In this document: positions 11,830 through 25,261 of the stretch, piece after piece
Numbering within the stretch: the first letter of the stretch is position 1
Layout of the letters: the number at the start of each line of letters is the position of its first letter
NCBI GenBank assembly: GCA_964019135.1
Contig: OZ025260.1
Coordinates: 36,995,373-37,059,372, forward strand
Direction of reading: 5' to 3'
Origin: Arenicola marina
Lineage: Eukaryota; Annelida; Polychaeta; Arenicolidae
Length of the DNA: 64,000 bases
Made by a program: the position numbers and the translations under genes
The notes under the pieces: generated by a model
The model's database searches: none
Told to the model about the DNA's origin: nothing
The model's input: only the letters and a program-made list of their open reading frames with translations

Positions 11830-12722
11830 GCTATATTTGTTGCCTGCAATTGGGGCAAGTAGGCCTACGCTATTCTGGTATATTTGTACCCTGCAATTGG
11901 GAAAGTAGGCCTACGCTATTCTGGTATATTTGTTGCCTGCAATTGGGGCAAGTAGGCCTACGCTATTCTGGTATATTTGTACCCTGCAATTGGGAAAGTA
12001 GGCCTACGCTATTCTGGTATATTTGTACCCTGCAATTGGGAAAGTAGGCCTACACTATTCTGGTATATTTGTACCCTGCAATTGGGAAAGTAGGCCTACG
12101 CTATTCTGGTATATTTGTACCCTGCAATTGGGAAAGTAGGCCTACGCTATTCTGGTATATTTGTACCCTGCAATTGGGAAAGTAGGCCTACGCTATTCTG
12201 GTATATTTGTACCCTGCAATTGGGAAAGTAGGCCTACACTATTCTGGTATATTTGTACCCTGCAATTGGGAAAGTAGGCCTACGCTATTCTGGTATATTT
12301 GTACCCTGCAATTGGGAAAGTAGGCCTACGCTATTCTGGTATATTTGTACCCTGCAATTGGGAAAGTAGGCCTACGCTATTCTGGTATATTTGTACCCTG
12401 CAATTGGGAAAGTAGGCCTACGCTATTCTGGTATATTTGTACCCTGCAATTGGGAAAGTAGGCCTACACTATTCTGGTATATTTGTACCCTGCAATTGGG
12501 AAAGTAGGCCTACGCTATTCTGGTATATTTGTACCCTGCAATTGGGAAAGTAGGCCTACGCTATTCTGGTATATTTGTACCCTGCAATTGGGAAAGTAGG
12601 CCTACGCTATTCTGGTATATTTGTACCCTGCAATTGGGAAAGTAGGCCTACGCTATTCTGGTATATTTGTACCCTGCAATTGGGAAAGTAGGCCTACGCT
12701 ATTCTGGTATATTTGTACCCTG
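11830..12722. repeat. Minisatellite, 46-bp unit, highly homogeneous
   Basis: About 19 copies of a 46-bp unit that includes GTAGGCCTACGCTATTCTGG and TACCCTGCAATTGGGAAA. The unit carries the 10-bp palindrome GTAGGCCTAC. The first copies alternate with a variant (TTGCCTGCAATTGGGGCAA), and the rest are nearly identical. The array lies just downstream of the LRR gene 1 stop codon. Confidence 0.97.
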
Positions 12723-13706
12723 CATCTGGAGCAAGTTTCATGCAACTCCATGTCATTGTCCCGGCATGTTTATTGGCACTCTTTAGCCTACATGTAAACA
12801 ACAGCGGCCGGAACACCAAGATTTCTATATTTGTCTACCAATGTGTCGCATTACTTGCTCATCATAACGTCATACTTCGTGTTTCCGTCACAAATTATGT
12901 CCGCGTTAGTTTAAACATATTTTTAGTAACGCAATCGGAAAGCAGCCATTGCCTATACAGATTCCTTTTGCTTAACATAATTATCAGATATAAGCATATG
13001 TAGAATCATCTCTCAACATCTAGTAGTATAGAAAGGAAAAACATGTCAGCGTTATTAAGCGTTATCTGCCATAAACTTTGAAATCGAAACGCATTGTTAT
13101 TTCCGCGCAAAACAATCCCGCTGTGGTAACGCCAAGCTCCCCGCACGGTGGCGCTACGCAAGCCAGCTTTTACTGCTGCTGTCGGCTGGGGGCAAATTTC
13201 AACATTCTAGAAAAACGGTCAAATCAGCTGTAATTTCCTGCAACATTATAGTTTGCAAGAATAAAACATAAAAATAACGTGCTTTGTGTATTTAATACAG
13301 CAAAAAACATCTTGTACCCTTTCAAAAAAGTTATAATTGTGACAGAACTTTTTCTTTTCATCACCTGATTTTCATTTATCCTATCAATTTGCCCAGCGAG
13401 CGAGTGTGAAAATGCATTGAGGACGTTGGCGACAACAGAAATATCATGGAGTCCTAGCGGAGTGAGTCGAAGGCAGAGAGTGTGGTATCGCCACGCTCTC
13501 CACGGACGGTCGACTATTTTCATCATAACACGAAGACGATGAACACGAGTGTATGATGAATCAGTCACTGAAAAGTATCTCTACCAAGAAGCTACACACA
13601 ATATCATACTGTATATATAGGCTTTGCGTTACCATTAGACCACGATGTGTTTTCTTTATCATATGGCCAGATTAATGATGCATGACCTCTGAGAGGTGAG
13701 TGTCAA

Positions 13707-13719
13707 AGGTCAAAGGTCA
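13707..13719 (+). promoter_or_regulatory. DR1 nuclear-receptor half-site pair
   Basis: AGGTCAAAGGTCA is two perfect AGGTCA half sites spaced by one base. This is the consensus for DR1-binding receptors (HNF4, RXR heterodimers). It is non-coding and about 2.5 kb upstream of LRR gene 2. A match of this length arises by chance fairly rarely but not never, so function is unproven. Confidence 0.3.
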
Positions 13720-15404
13720 TTAAGCTGCCGCGTCTGTGCCCCTCAGTCTGTGCCGTTTTGCATTGCATTATTTGCCCTAATTGTGGTGTTGACTTACTTT
13801 GTGGCAGAACGTCAGACGTAACAAAAAGCGACATATTCTCAATTTCCTCTACCAAGGAATCATTATCAACCGCTGGTATCTCAACACTGCCTTTTTCAGG
13901 CTTTAAGTCGTTTCGTTTTTCATAGACTTCAGCCGTCCCCCTCCCTAACCTTCGGAAAATTCACTTGAACGGTTCTATATACTTGATTATACAGGTGAAT
14001 TAATACAATACGGCTATAGCATGTAGGCCTAAAGTAGAACCTCCCTAAACCGATTCCTGTAAACCTAAAGCCATTAAGCATATTCTTTTTAATCCTGATC
14101 CTTCATACACAAAACACCGACGCATAAACCGAACGTATCCCTGTGCCCCTAGCTAATTAGGTGTTATTCGACTGTATGGGGATTGGATTGTCAAATTGGA
14201 AGTGATAAATATGCAATTGCCAGTAAATGCCATTTAAAATGAAACGGCAAACATTGGTGGGGGAGAGGGGGTGGGGGTGGGGGGTACCAGAACTGCAAAG
14301 GAGAAACAACGGCGAACCGGTTGTAACGCATTCTGCCAGATCGGCAACGGCGTAAACATTCGGGTTTGTGATTCCAATAAACAAGGACACCTTAAAGCCG
14401 CCTACTTACATGCGCCATCTCAGATTTGTTACACTATAGAATCAAGACTAAAAGTATCTTTTTTGTCTCTTTTATATCTCTTTGAGTCTGTAAAACAACA
14501 ATTTCAACATAAAATTGCGCAGTTTATTTATATCGCGCGGACGTCCTAGCGAGCCGCCGTCGACATCACACAGAATACCGAGCAGCGAACAGGCGCGCAG
14601 GGATATAAAGTTGGCCACCAACTTCTGCTCCGGTAAACAAATTGGCTTCTCTCCCGATAGCCCAGGCTTTCAGGATTTAAATTCAAGACAGAATATACTA
14701 ATTTGACATGGAGAACAGGTTGGTAATCTAAAAAATTACAGACTATATTGCTTCAAAGACCTACATGACAAACTCATATTATTTTTGATCTTTTTTTAGG
14801 GGGGGGGGCGGTTTGGCGCTATAGGACAGGGCGGGCATATTCCATTAACACACTAAATTTATCGCACGACGTAAATCAGCTGGAAGGGACCATTAATTCT
14901 GTTACGTAATATACGATCGATATCGATTTAAAGGCCTCGATTGCCATATTCTCCCGACACATACCTGCGCGTTCAACCATAACCAATCCCCCATTAGCGC
15001 GCCGTTTAACTCGCCAGGTTTTATCGCTCTGTGCACATATTGTATTACCGCATGACGACGCACACAATGGGCCAGCCAATTGGTTTTAACCTCATGGGTT
15101 CGCCCCCGGGGTAACCTTTTATAATACCGCAACCACGTTGGGCTTGAAACATGAACTGGACCTGCACTGGGCACGTCTCGCCCTACCGTAACACCATAGA
15201 CAGGAGTCGCTGTGTGGGACAGACGTGTATTTAGCTGTGGATCTAGAACGTTGAATTTTATTACGATCATAGCTTGAAGCAAATTTGACAAGAGAAGCTT
15301 TGTGGTGACAATTAAAGGAGGTGCTGATAAATAAAGGTTAGCGTGGCTTTCAAAGTACAAGGGAGGAAGGACGGAATAGTGTTGAACGGTAAGCCTACGT
15401 AATG

Positions 15405-15545
15405 TTATTAGTATTCAAAACTAATGAGTTATATAATTTTCAATACTAATTAGTTATATAATATTCAAAACCAATGAGTTATATAATATTCAAAACTAAT
15501 TAGTTATATAATATTCAAAACTAATTAGCTATATAATATTCTGAC
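15405..15545. repeat. Short tandem array, 26-28-bp AT-rich unit
   Basis: About five units of the type AACTAATTAGTTATATAATA. The unit is partly self-complementary (AACTAATTAGTT). Confidence 0.85.
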
Positions 15546-15867
15546 CATTTGGCAACTTTTTAGTATAAAAAAATTGCGATTGGAAGAATTTATTGCTGTA
15601 TGAACATGACGACTTGATTTTACTTGAATATACCCAAAATTCTCACGGCCACATTTATGTCAGTATCTGTCATGAGCACCTGTTATGGTCGAATTAGTGC
15701 CAACCTTTTTTATTCTGGTAACTGGTAAATGTATTTGCCGTGCCTGTTGGACAGCCCTAAAGTACCTTTCCCCCTTATTGTCGTCTCTTTGGTGATAATA
15801 GCCTCAACCCCACACCAACAGGTGTGTGAAGACGATCCACTCAGACACGTGACCTAACAGTGTACGC

Positions 15868-16066
15868 ATATAAGCACCAGGGCGCGCTATAAGTTGGCTC
15901 GTTAAGGAGCGTCACGGCAGTGTAAGCCACAGACTCACGACCAGCAAAGATGGCTGACAGTTATGGCAGAGAGGAACCTGGCTTTCAATCCATACACGCA
16001 ACCTTGAGCACCCCGGGCAAGGTCATTATGCCACTTGTTACCCGATGTGCCTTATTTTTGGTTTAA
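15868..16066 (+). promoter_or_regulatory. Candidate promoter and short leader frame upstream of LRR gene 2
   Basis: TATA-like motifs lie at 15868-15874 (ATATAAG) and 15888-15893 (TATAAG). A strong Kozak ATG follows at 15950 (CAAAGATGG) and opens a 38-codon frame (MADSYGREEPGFQS...) ending with TAA at 16064. AATAAA-type signals follow near 16089 and 16166. This could be a non-canonical first exon or uORF of LRR gene 2, or an unrelated short transcript. No good donor was found inside it. Confidence 0.35.
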
Positions 16067-16234
16067 GATTGATATAAATAACGCCAATAAAATTGACAAT
16101 GAATGCAAGTTGTGTAAGTTATGTAAGTGTTTTGTTCTGAACAGTTTTGTTGTTTTTGTTATGTAAAATAAACGTTTCACTTCGAGTTCGTCTTTGTACT
16201 CTTACCTCGTATTTCAAGCCTATATACGTCACGT

Positions 16235-19200
16235 ATGATACAGCGTGTTAAAGCCACTGTTCCACGTGTCGTACGGCAGCAGCGTCATGGCGAGCGGGTC
16301 ACGGGAACCAACCCGTTGTCACGCATACGGCGCTCCCAAGGCAAAGTCGTCAGTGATGACGTCACAAGCTCCGTCTCAACGCGTCTGGAACCGGACGACA
16401 TGGGTGAATGCGCAACGGAAACTTCTGAAGCGGATGAAGTAACGGATGAAGACCTCGAACGTAAGGTTCCGCCATGTTACTGTTTGGGGACACGTCGACA
16501 AATGAAACTGCTTAGATATCTTGGATTGTAGATATTAAGGGAGTCTCCCTGTCAGTTGGTCAGCAGGCTGATCTGGTCGTGAGTACGAACCCTGGAGCCA
16601 GATCATATAACTTCATGTTACGGTCGTATGAGGGCGCATCCAAGAATACAATTCGGATATATACATTTGTATGTTTCGGGAAACGTATCACTTTCCCAAA
16701 CGCCCGTTTCACTTCCCATAAAAGCAAATTGGTTCGCCTCACCGGCGTAAACAGGGCGGGTCTCAAGTAACGACGTTAAACTCATATATGCTATAGTTCA
16801 ATTGAGCGTCACCCTAGCCATCTGTGGGGCTGGGGGAGTGGCGAGGCGTGATAATGCAGAAGGCGACCCCTCTGGATAGATCCACCACTGGCAACTGAAT
16901 ATTTTCCTCATTGAAAGTTGAAGATTTGCTGGCGCCCCTGAGGAGGCCAGAGGGCGCAGGCACGTCCCAGGGGGTGTATGCGGCCGCCTGTAACAGATAC
17001 AAACTGCCCCAAGTCTCCCACATCCGGGAGTCACTGGAGACAGAGGAAGTAGTATTACGTCATCACGTTCTCGGTCCACAGCGAGTCAAGATGTGTGCGA
17101 TAGCTCTGGTGGTTAGTATAGGTGCTAATAATAAGTCAAATCGACTTCAGCCGGATGATTAATTGGTGACACACAATAGTCATTCAATGCATTTTTTAAC
17201 CTGGACCCGGATAACGTCAAGCATTTATTGCGTATTTGCATTATTTAATTAGCTAAGAAAAGAAAGCTCTAAACAAGCAGCACTGCCACTATCCCATCGT
17301 CGAGAAAATATATCAGGATAGGATAACCTTGCAGCGCTTTTCTCATGTCGAAAGTAATTAAGCGCGGTGTGGGGTTCTTTTCCAGAAAAATCATACAGTA
17401 CGCAAGCTCCATCTCCATGACAACGACATGCGAGAGCAGGGTGCGATCTATATCTCTGACATGTTACGTGAGAATGACAACATCTCAGATCTGGTAAGAG
17501 TTCCGAATCAACTTTGCCGTTATGATCGACGCGTACGTCACCAACCCGCGAATGCGCATGAGAATCACGTGCCGAATTCTAATCAATAATGGTCGGTAAT
17601 TAAGCGTATTATACGCTGGCGAGAGAGAAGTATATTTGACAATGATGCAATGTGTCCATAATTGTCCTGTTCTGTAGCAACTAAGTGATTAAGAAACATA
17701 AATTGGTGTTGCGGGGGCTACGCGAGGCTAACTACCGCTGTATCTCACAAGTGACAAGACAAACTACCGGGGTTATAAGCAATGTTATATTGGCAATAAC
17801 TGGTTTATGCTCCAGGCAATAACGGAAAATAACATTCGACGTGTAGGTCTACGTTCTCTATCTGAAGTCGTGCGCCATCATTACCACCTGGAACATCTTG
17901 ACCTGTCAGGTATATACCGCTTTATAGGTTACTCCGAACGTGCTATATTTTTGCAACTTATTTAGCGGAGAAGGATTTCTTGAGTTCATAAGGTCCTTGT
18001 TAATTAAATGTTATTCTGAACTCTCCTTTAAACCCCTTTAGAAACACGCAGTCGGTCAGTTTTGAAACATGTTGTAATCTTAAGCCCTATATACAGTGAC
18101 TATGTACACACATTAATTTGAGGCAATTTTCGAAATTCATTCAGGAAAACCGCTCAATGCATATTTTACGGTTACACCTTGTCTCACGTCTATTTCTATG
18201 CACCTGAAAATGGTAATAATGTTAATTATTTCAGGAAATAAAATTCAGGATGAAGACGTTGAATTTGTGACCGCTATACTAGACGTAAGTCATACAACTC
18301 CTGCTTACTTGTCCATTGTTTTAACACGCATCCTTATGATCTTAGCCATGGACTTTTATATCCTCATGGTGTCTAGAGCGAGTTGAGATCCAGAATTCTA
18401 AATCCTAATATCTCATTATCTTAACCAAAATCTTTGAATTATAAAACATCGTGATGCCATTTAGTATTCCGTTTATTTTGAAGGAGAGCCCATCTATCAG
18501 AACGCTGCGACTAAACCACAATAACATTCAACATGGTGGAGCAAGCTGTCTCGGGCAGTCACTGGGTAAGATGCCAGATCATCAGACCAGTGGCGGCTCC
18601 AACGGGGGACGGTGGGTAGGGAGTTCAACACCCCCCACCCCCTCAAACAAGGAGATGTTAAAGTGTTCGAGCCACGATTTTGTCTTGCTCAGAGTTAACT
18701 TGGTTTAGGGCAGATAAACAAATAACAATTTGTTTTAATGGAAGTTTACAGTTTTTATTCCACGATATCACTATAAACGGTTTCGTTAAAGTAGCAAAAG
18801 TGAGATCCGGCGGGTTTATTTCTGGGAGCATTGCATCTGAGCGTTATTTGAAAATTGATTGACAGGTGAGCTTTGATGCAGTGCGTAGACATCTGTGTTC
18901 GACGGCCTGTATTGTTTTCATGGTTGAGTACGTTTCGTTGAGTTCAAGCGAATGAGCAGACAGAATCTGAGTCTCAATATGAAAGCACGTGCGTTTGTAT
19001 TCCCCTTTGACGTCACTTTCCTCGCTCGCAGAAGTTAAATTGGTAAGTGCGAAAACGAGTGGAAAAAGTATGCCCTTCTATTATTTGGGGCGTTACAGCT
19101 CGATAATATAAGCGCGGACACACAGAAGATTAATATGAGCTAAAGTTGTTTTGGCGTGGCACGAACACTTTATGGAATGGCAGAGTCCAGTGGTAGATCA

Positions 19201-22200
19201 ATCCAGGGGGGAGGGGAGGGGTCCGCCACCCCCTCCCCGCTTTATCGTAAGATTATCGAACTTAAAATGGACCACCCCCCCCCCTTTTTTTTTTTCTTAT
19301 GGCCTATTACAAGTGTTTTCATTGAAATACAGCGGGATTTCAACCAACGTTTCGCCGAATAAAGTACAAGTAAACAATAGCGCTTATGTCGGATATATTG
19401 TTGAAATTGCATTGACTGGTAATAGGACGCTTTGCAAAACGCCAAGACAAATATAAACTACTATTGACTGATATTAACGTATTAGGCAGGAACGACACAC
19501 TAGAACTCCTCGACGTCAGTTGGAATCACATCACACAAAAGGGAGCGGTACAATTTTGCAAGGGACTGCAGGTCAGTATGTCGCACAATTATCAAAACAG
19601 TATCTTAAAAACTTAAAATAATATGAAGATCGCCATGTTAGAGATAGATTGACTGCTTACACAACAGTAGAACGGAAAGGCGATATATGCCAGCTGCAAG
19701 GCATGCCCTCTATCGCCATTTCGTCGTTAATGTGTAATCAGTCAACTATGGAACTCGCTTGGCGTGGGCGATTCCTTCACCAGGTGGCATCACTGTCCCA
19801 TGTGGTATTTGATACCGAAATCTACAATCTGATCCTGCCCCATTGAGGCAGCATGTCATGTCGCGCCGCTGAGTCAATCAATCACAACATGTAAACGCTC
19901 CAGACCAACTCGACGTTACTGGAGCTGGATCTGTCCTGGAATGGGTTGAGCGCGGATGGCTGCCACGCCCTGGCGGACGTCCTGGTGGAGAATCACACTC
20001 TCAGACGTCTGGATCTGAGCTGGAACAGGATCGACATGGCGGCGCTGACCAAGCTCCTGGTGGGCCTCAAGGTCAACACATCCCTTCACTTGCTGAGGGT
20101 GAGTCCCGGGACGCGCACCCTGCCATGGAGAAACGCTATGTACTAGTTAAAGAACGAGCTGGAGTGCATTCGCCAAAATAACGCACGAGACGCGATAGCG
20201 TCGAGTGGTTTATTTGGGGAATGTACGACAGTGAGTTATTTAACGTACTTATTGTTACAAGGCATTACATTTGCTCATGATTGGGCAGTTCATTTTTCTA
20301 TGTTTGCACACAGGAAATTAACTATTGTATCAATTGCATTGCCCGACACATACGTCAGCGAGCATTATGGAAACAACGGTTCGTCATTGTGAAGGGTAGG
20401 GGGAAGGGTAGGGGTTGGAAGGCGTGGAGGAAGTAGACAGTTTGGAAGTCTTGCTTTCTAAATCACCGCACAAGGGTTAAGTCATTACGTCTAACTTTCC
20501 TGAAGACATCGCCCCATGAAAGAGATATGAGGGCTCTAACACTTCTGTTTAAAATAAATCATCCATTTATGTCGTGTCTTTGCTGTAGCAATGACATGGC
20601 ATGACGATGTCAGACGGTCCCACATTTATAGACGGCATATATGCAATATATGCAATCGAATCGGAATATATGCAAACTATCGAATTGTCATCTATTTTGA
20701 GCTTTCTGATCTAAGCCCCCTCCCCCTTGGAGCTTAACATTGACAAATGCATTCCATTGTTTGTCTTGAAATTGGCAAGTTCTGAGGCCATCCGCTAGCT
20801 CGCCTCAGCTCAGCTCGGCTCGACTGATTTCACCGTGACACTTAACGGAGTGAAGCAGGTCAATATTAACAATAACTGTTAATTATCAAGATAATGCACA
20901 GTTTTACCGTTTTTCATTATTAAAATAATGCACTGTTTTAAGACAAAGGCGACACGCCACACAATTTTTTAATGCAACATAGGGAATTGGGATAAAATTT
21001 AAGAAAACCTAATATTTCTCTATTTTGTTTCTCTATTGTCTTTTAAACTCACTCTCATTCAACTGAAAATGTAAACACTATTCTGGTGCCGTTAAAGTTG
21101 TGGTTCAATCAGACTTCATTCGGTCTCGCATACTATCTCGCAATTTTTCACAACAGCTCGCCGGCAATCCTCTGCCACCAGAGGGGGCGATGGCCATCCT
21201 CACCACTATCGACCAGACGCCTGACAGCAGCCTGCAAGAACTCAATCTACAGGTGGGTTTTCAGTATACAACATGGTTATCGCCAACCGTTGCCAACCGT
21301 ATGTGTCGGCGCTCTCTACCCGAAAGGCGTCTTCTGTGTGCCAATTCGGCTGTTATATGGTGACAGAACATGGCAGGGAGATGACCAAGCGCCCCGACTT
21401 CGTCTCCGAAGTTTCAGGCGCAGACGGCTCCGTGGCGGAGCAGCGTGTAGCGGTGTTCTATGTGTAAATCCGCAAATTATGAAATGAATATCACTAATTG
21501 TATACTATTCAGCTTTAAGGCGGAACTTATTGTTTCTGTTTACGTTCTGACGCGTACAAATATTTCACATCTTAAAAGTTTGCCTTAACAGATCAAATTT
21601 CATAATAAGTTATAATTTACTAAAACAAAAGTAACGAGGCTACTGTATACAGACTATATATAGTCCAATTCCAAGGTTCATTTATTGTCCAAAATGTGCA
21701 AGTATTAAAACAGTAAATGGTGAATGTAAACTAACCGGGCTAAGACCATAGGGTCGCTGTCACCCGGGCTACCTGACCAACAGGAATGGAACTTTTAATA
21801 ACATATAATATAATATATAGTCCGTTACATGGTTTATATGCAGCCTGACATATCTATATAGGCTTTAGTCTGCTATGGATATGCCATCAAGGCGAATCCC
21901 TGTTGTTGCTGTTTTTTTAACTGGAAGTGAGAAACGTACATATCTTTCCCATTTGCTTCAATTATCTTCATTGCTATGCTATATTATGGGGAGTTCCTGT
22001 GGGGAGAGTTTCATCGATCGTTTTCCCGTGTTACGGCCAACCATCGTTTCAGCGTATCTCCTGTATGACTCACGCCTGCCATTTACCAGAAGAATCCAAT
22101 TCGTGGGCTCTAACATGGAAGATAGAAGTTTCATCCAACCGCTTAGCCTTCATGCGCACAAAGGCGGGCTAAGGCACCCCTATGTTTAATTCCGCACAGA

Positions 22201-24275
22201 ATCTGTGTGTGCCAGGCCTGGCCTTCCAGCAGTTGAAGGAGTCCCTGGAGTTGAGTCGGGGACTCAGGGTGGTCCACGGCCCCGTACTGGACGGCCACAC
22301 CACAAGGGAGGCCGCCGACAGCGCCTTCGACCACGAGGACCCCATGACCGTCCTCATCGAGTTCACCCGCCTCTCCAACTTCCGGTTGGTGGATCTCTTC
22401 ACCCGTCTGGACACGGATGGCAGCAAGTCGCTGTCGCACGGCGAGTTCAGGGACGGGCTATTGGTAAGTAAGACATCGACTTGCCACTATACGGTAAGTG
22501 GATAACTAGTCTTTGTGCATATAGCGGTTTTGAGTTGTCGGTTGAAGTTGATCGAGTTGCTTGACGTAAAACCATATATTTTAATTTTAAAGATTTAAAA
22601 ATAAAACTAATAAATTATATCTATGTTGGTTGGGAAACCATGCCCTTACCCCCAACTTCCTGCGCAACTTAGAATTTGGATTTGTTTCAAGGTTATGTGA
22701 TTGTAAATGTTTTAACTCATATTTAATGCAGATCTTTTCGTTCATTTGCTGAACAGAAAGCCAATATTCCACTGAGCAGATCAGCTCTAGACAAGCTCAT
22801 TGCTAAGCTTGACAAAGACAGTGACGGGGAAGTAGATTTTGCGTGAGTCGTAGGTTTTATGTTTAGTGCTTGATTATCTAGTCTTAATTATGTAGTAGCT
22901 AGGTTATTCCTGTTCCATAAGTCATTATATGATTTTGTATTCCTTACCCTTCTCATTTGGGCAATTTGCAAAACCTTGCGTAAAAGGAAGAATGCCATAG
23001 AAAGTATTTTCATACTTCAAAAACCTTCTTATTTTAATTAGTTCTGGTAACTTAACCTATAATTTTAATCCTTTATTACGGGGACATTATTTGCCCAGAG
23101 AGCATGCTAACGTCAGCATTACGTTAGATTAACGTTCGCAGAAACGTTTAATTAACGTTCCCAGTTTACGTTTTCCTCCGCGCTTTTTTGGCTCATCGGT
23201 CTAATGTTGAAGTGGGGTTTATTATTTAAAGTTAACTGCTAACCGAACTGTAACATAAAACCAACGTAACCTTTACATGCTCACAGACGCTAGTTTTTAT
23301 ATACAGTCTTCATATATGAGCTGATTTTAATTCTTTCCTGTCTTGTCTTTACTGCTATAAAGAAAGGAAGAAGTATCCCTAATATACATGCTTGACCCTT
23401 TGGCGATAATCGAGATGAGGTCGAAAACTACACCATTTCAAAAACTTGAAGCACCGTCGTTGAGCACCATGTTGGCTTTCATTAATAGTAGAGATCCCAG
23501 TGAATTCGTAATGGCTTAACATATGAGACACTTACAGTAGCCAATGAGACATGCAATGTAAACAACCGCACTTAGTTTGGCAGCAAATTAAAAAATATAT
23601 ATCCTTGTAAAGACGTGGACGAACAGTATCGTTACACTTTGTTAGGCGTCCGTACAGTTCTAGGAACACTTTTTTGATACGTGATAAATAACTTAAATAA
23701 ATAACCCAAACCACAATCGAACGTTATGGTAATGTTTACATGATATATGGGGCTTCCCTAGGTAAGAACGTGTTTAAAAGCAATGAACGTCTATTGAATC
23801 AAACAAAAATACCGAACAAAAACTGATTGGCTTTAAATCATATTCATCGTTAATTGCAATTAAAGAGCGCATATTACCGAATATTAAAATAATTCTCAAA
23901 TTATTTATTACATGCACGCTAGCATGTAAGTGCATGCGGATGCCATCCCCTCTAAGACAATAAACAGACGGAAATGCCGTAGCTACAAGCGGTCGGTCGG
24001 GATGTTCCAGAGAACTGATGACGGGGCAGAAGATGCACAAGACCAAGGTCCACCGCATGAAGCAGCGTGAAAAGGGGATGAGATATGAGGACACGGAGGT
24101 CGGTCGTGTGAACACCAAGCTCCGCAGACTTCTCTCCTTCCGGCGGACCAATTCAATGTGCCATGACAAGCCGCAGGAATGCAGCGCTGACGTAACTGAC
24201 AAAGACGAAGGCCTCGCAACCAATCAGGAGGAAGATTACATCTTAGAAGAGGCCATTTCTACGGCGACAGAGTGA
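16235..24275 (+). CDS. LRR gene 2: LRRC74-like leucine-rich-repeat protein with two EF-hands
   Basis: Twelve exons join in phase: 16235-16460, 16918-17111, 17386-17493, 17816-17909, 18235-18284, 18484-18565, 19486-19571, 19904-20098, 21157-21252, 22200-22463, 22757-22842 and 24011-24275. They give 581 codons plus a stop. The N-terminus is acidic (EADEVTDEDLE). Residues from about 120 to 380 are ribonuclease-inhibitor-type LRRs (LDLSWNGLSADG, RRLDLSWNRI). EF-hand loop 1 is at about 448-459 (DTDGSKSLSHGE) and loop 2 at about 484-495 (DKDSDGEVDF, E at position 12). The second loop has all usual calcium ligands; the first has Lys at position 6. This suggests a calcium-sensing scaffold, by inference. 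AATAAA at 24475-24480 is a fitting poly(A) signal. Seven successive internal exons (108, 94, 50, 82, 86, 195, 96 bp) have the same lengths as in LRR gene 1, so the two are tandem paralogues. The start ATG is the first in the open exon; an upstream exon cannot be excluded. The last four exons lie in duplication copy A. Confidence 0.85.
16541..16775 (+). mobile_element. tRNA-derived SINE-like insertion
   Basis: In the first intron of LRR gene 2, the head gggagtctccctgtcAGTTGG, a B-box-like GTACGAACCCTGG and a roughly 200-bp body resemble the insertion at 9382. Borders are approximate. Confidence 0.5.
22085..22185 (+). mobile_element. SINE 3'-tail fragment in an LRR gene 2 intron
   Basis: tttcatccaaccgcttagcc followed by gcgcacaaaggcgggctaaggc resembles the 3' end of the SINE at 9382-9545. 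Only the tail is recognisable. The same fragment is at about 33194-33294 in copy B. Confidence 0.4.
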
Positions 24276-24767
24276 CAATATGGATTGTACAATTTTGAGT
24301 ATGTCCGTATATGAATCAGCAGGCATGAATGAAGAATATTGGCCTGGTTTGGCAGAAGTTCCTCAGTTGAAATGAATGTTCGTTGAGTTCAATTCTAAGT
24401 CAGCTAGGGGTGAATTGTGGATGCCTTACCTTTACCTAGTATGCACAACTCATGCATCCCTTTAATTAATTAAGAATAAAGTGAACAGCAGAGCAAAAAG
24501 TAAATTGTTTTTTATTTTCAAAAGAAAAGTAAGCCGATTACAACACATGCGTTAATTCACATAGCCTCCTCCAAGAAAGCGTGCATTGTCTTAGGACAAC
24601 ATACATAATAACAATAGTAATAATAATAACATAGCAGATATAGTTATTAGATAACACTTATTACGCCTTCTATCACAGCTTCTTTAGTTGCTATACATTT
24701 GGAGGTTTGTTTGTTGTGCCGTACCATGATACAGATTAATTAACTATTAATGATGATAAAAACTGCC

Positions 24768-24962
24768 AAATGATGATTGATAAAAACTTTCAAATGATGT
24801 TTGATAAACCTGTCAAATGATGATTGGTCAAAACTTTCAAATGATGATTGGTAAAAAGTTTCAAATGATGATTGATAAAAACTTTCAAATGATGAGCGAT
24901 AAAAAATTTCAAATGATGAGCGATAAAAACTTTCAAATGATGATTGATAACAACTTTCAAGT
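24768..24962. repeat. Minisatellite, 24-bp unit (copy A)
   Basis: Eight units of AAATGATGATTGATAAAAAC type (24 bp, a multiple of three, so frames stay open on both strands). The array lies in the 3' flank of LRR gene 2 and has a counterpart at 35877-36071. Confidence 0.93.
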
Positions 24963-25261
24963 GTATACACACCTGAGCGGAACTTTGTTTGATTTGGTTC
25001 GCAGAACAAGCTTGGTATAACTTAGATGTTGGGGGTTACATGAGATCCCCGCACGGTTGCTGGTTTTCATATCCCGAGGGATAATTAATAACCATAATAA
25101 ATATATTCCTAGTAAAAAACTTGGACATCGCCAAAAAACATGAACACATTGCGCATGCTGTGCTTTAGCAGGGAGACACCTATTAATGTCCGAGGTTACC
25201 GTGAAACTGATAATGCATAATGAGCAAAAGTTCCATCCGTCACATATTGACACGTAAGGAA

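Larger units (their letters stand above)
12723..15860. other. Spacer between LRR genes 1 and 2
   Basis: No exon with coding character and matching splice signals was found. The spacer contains a perfect direct-repeat nuclear-receptor half-site pair, a short tandem array at 15405-15545 and G- or C-runs (14260-14285, 14799-14808). Frames of 100-150 codons on the minus strand (13224-13568, 14902-15360) show no domain and no repeat of the neighbouring gene structures. Confidence 0.6.

Noticed and set aside
13224..13568. Minus-strand frame of 114 codons
   Set aside because: No domain, no splice partner and no codon pattern separating it from the flanking spacer.
16245..16442. Alternative frame in the first exon of LRR gene 2
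   Set aside because: It stops before the donor at 16461 and does not join in phase to the next exon, unlike the frame starting at 16235.
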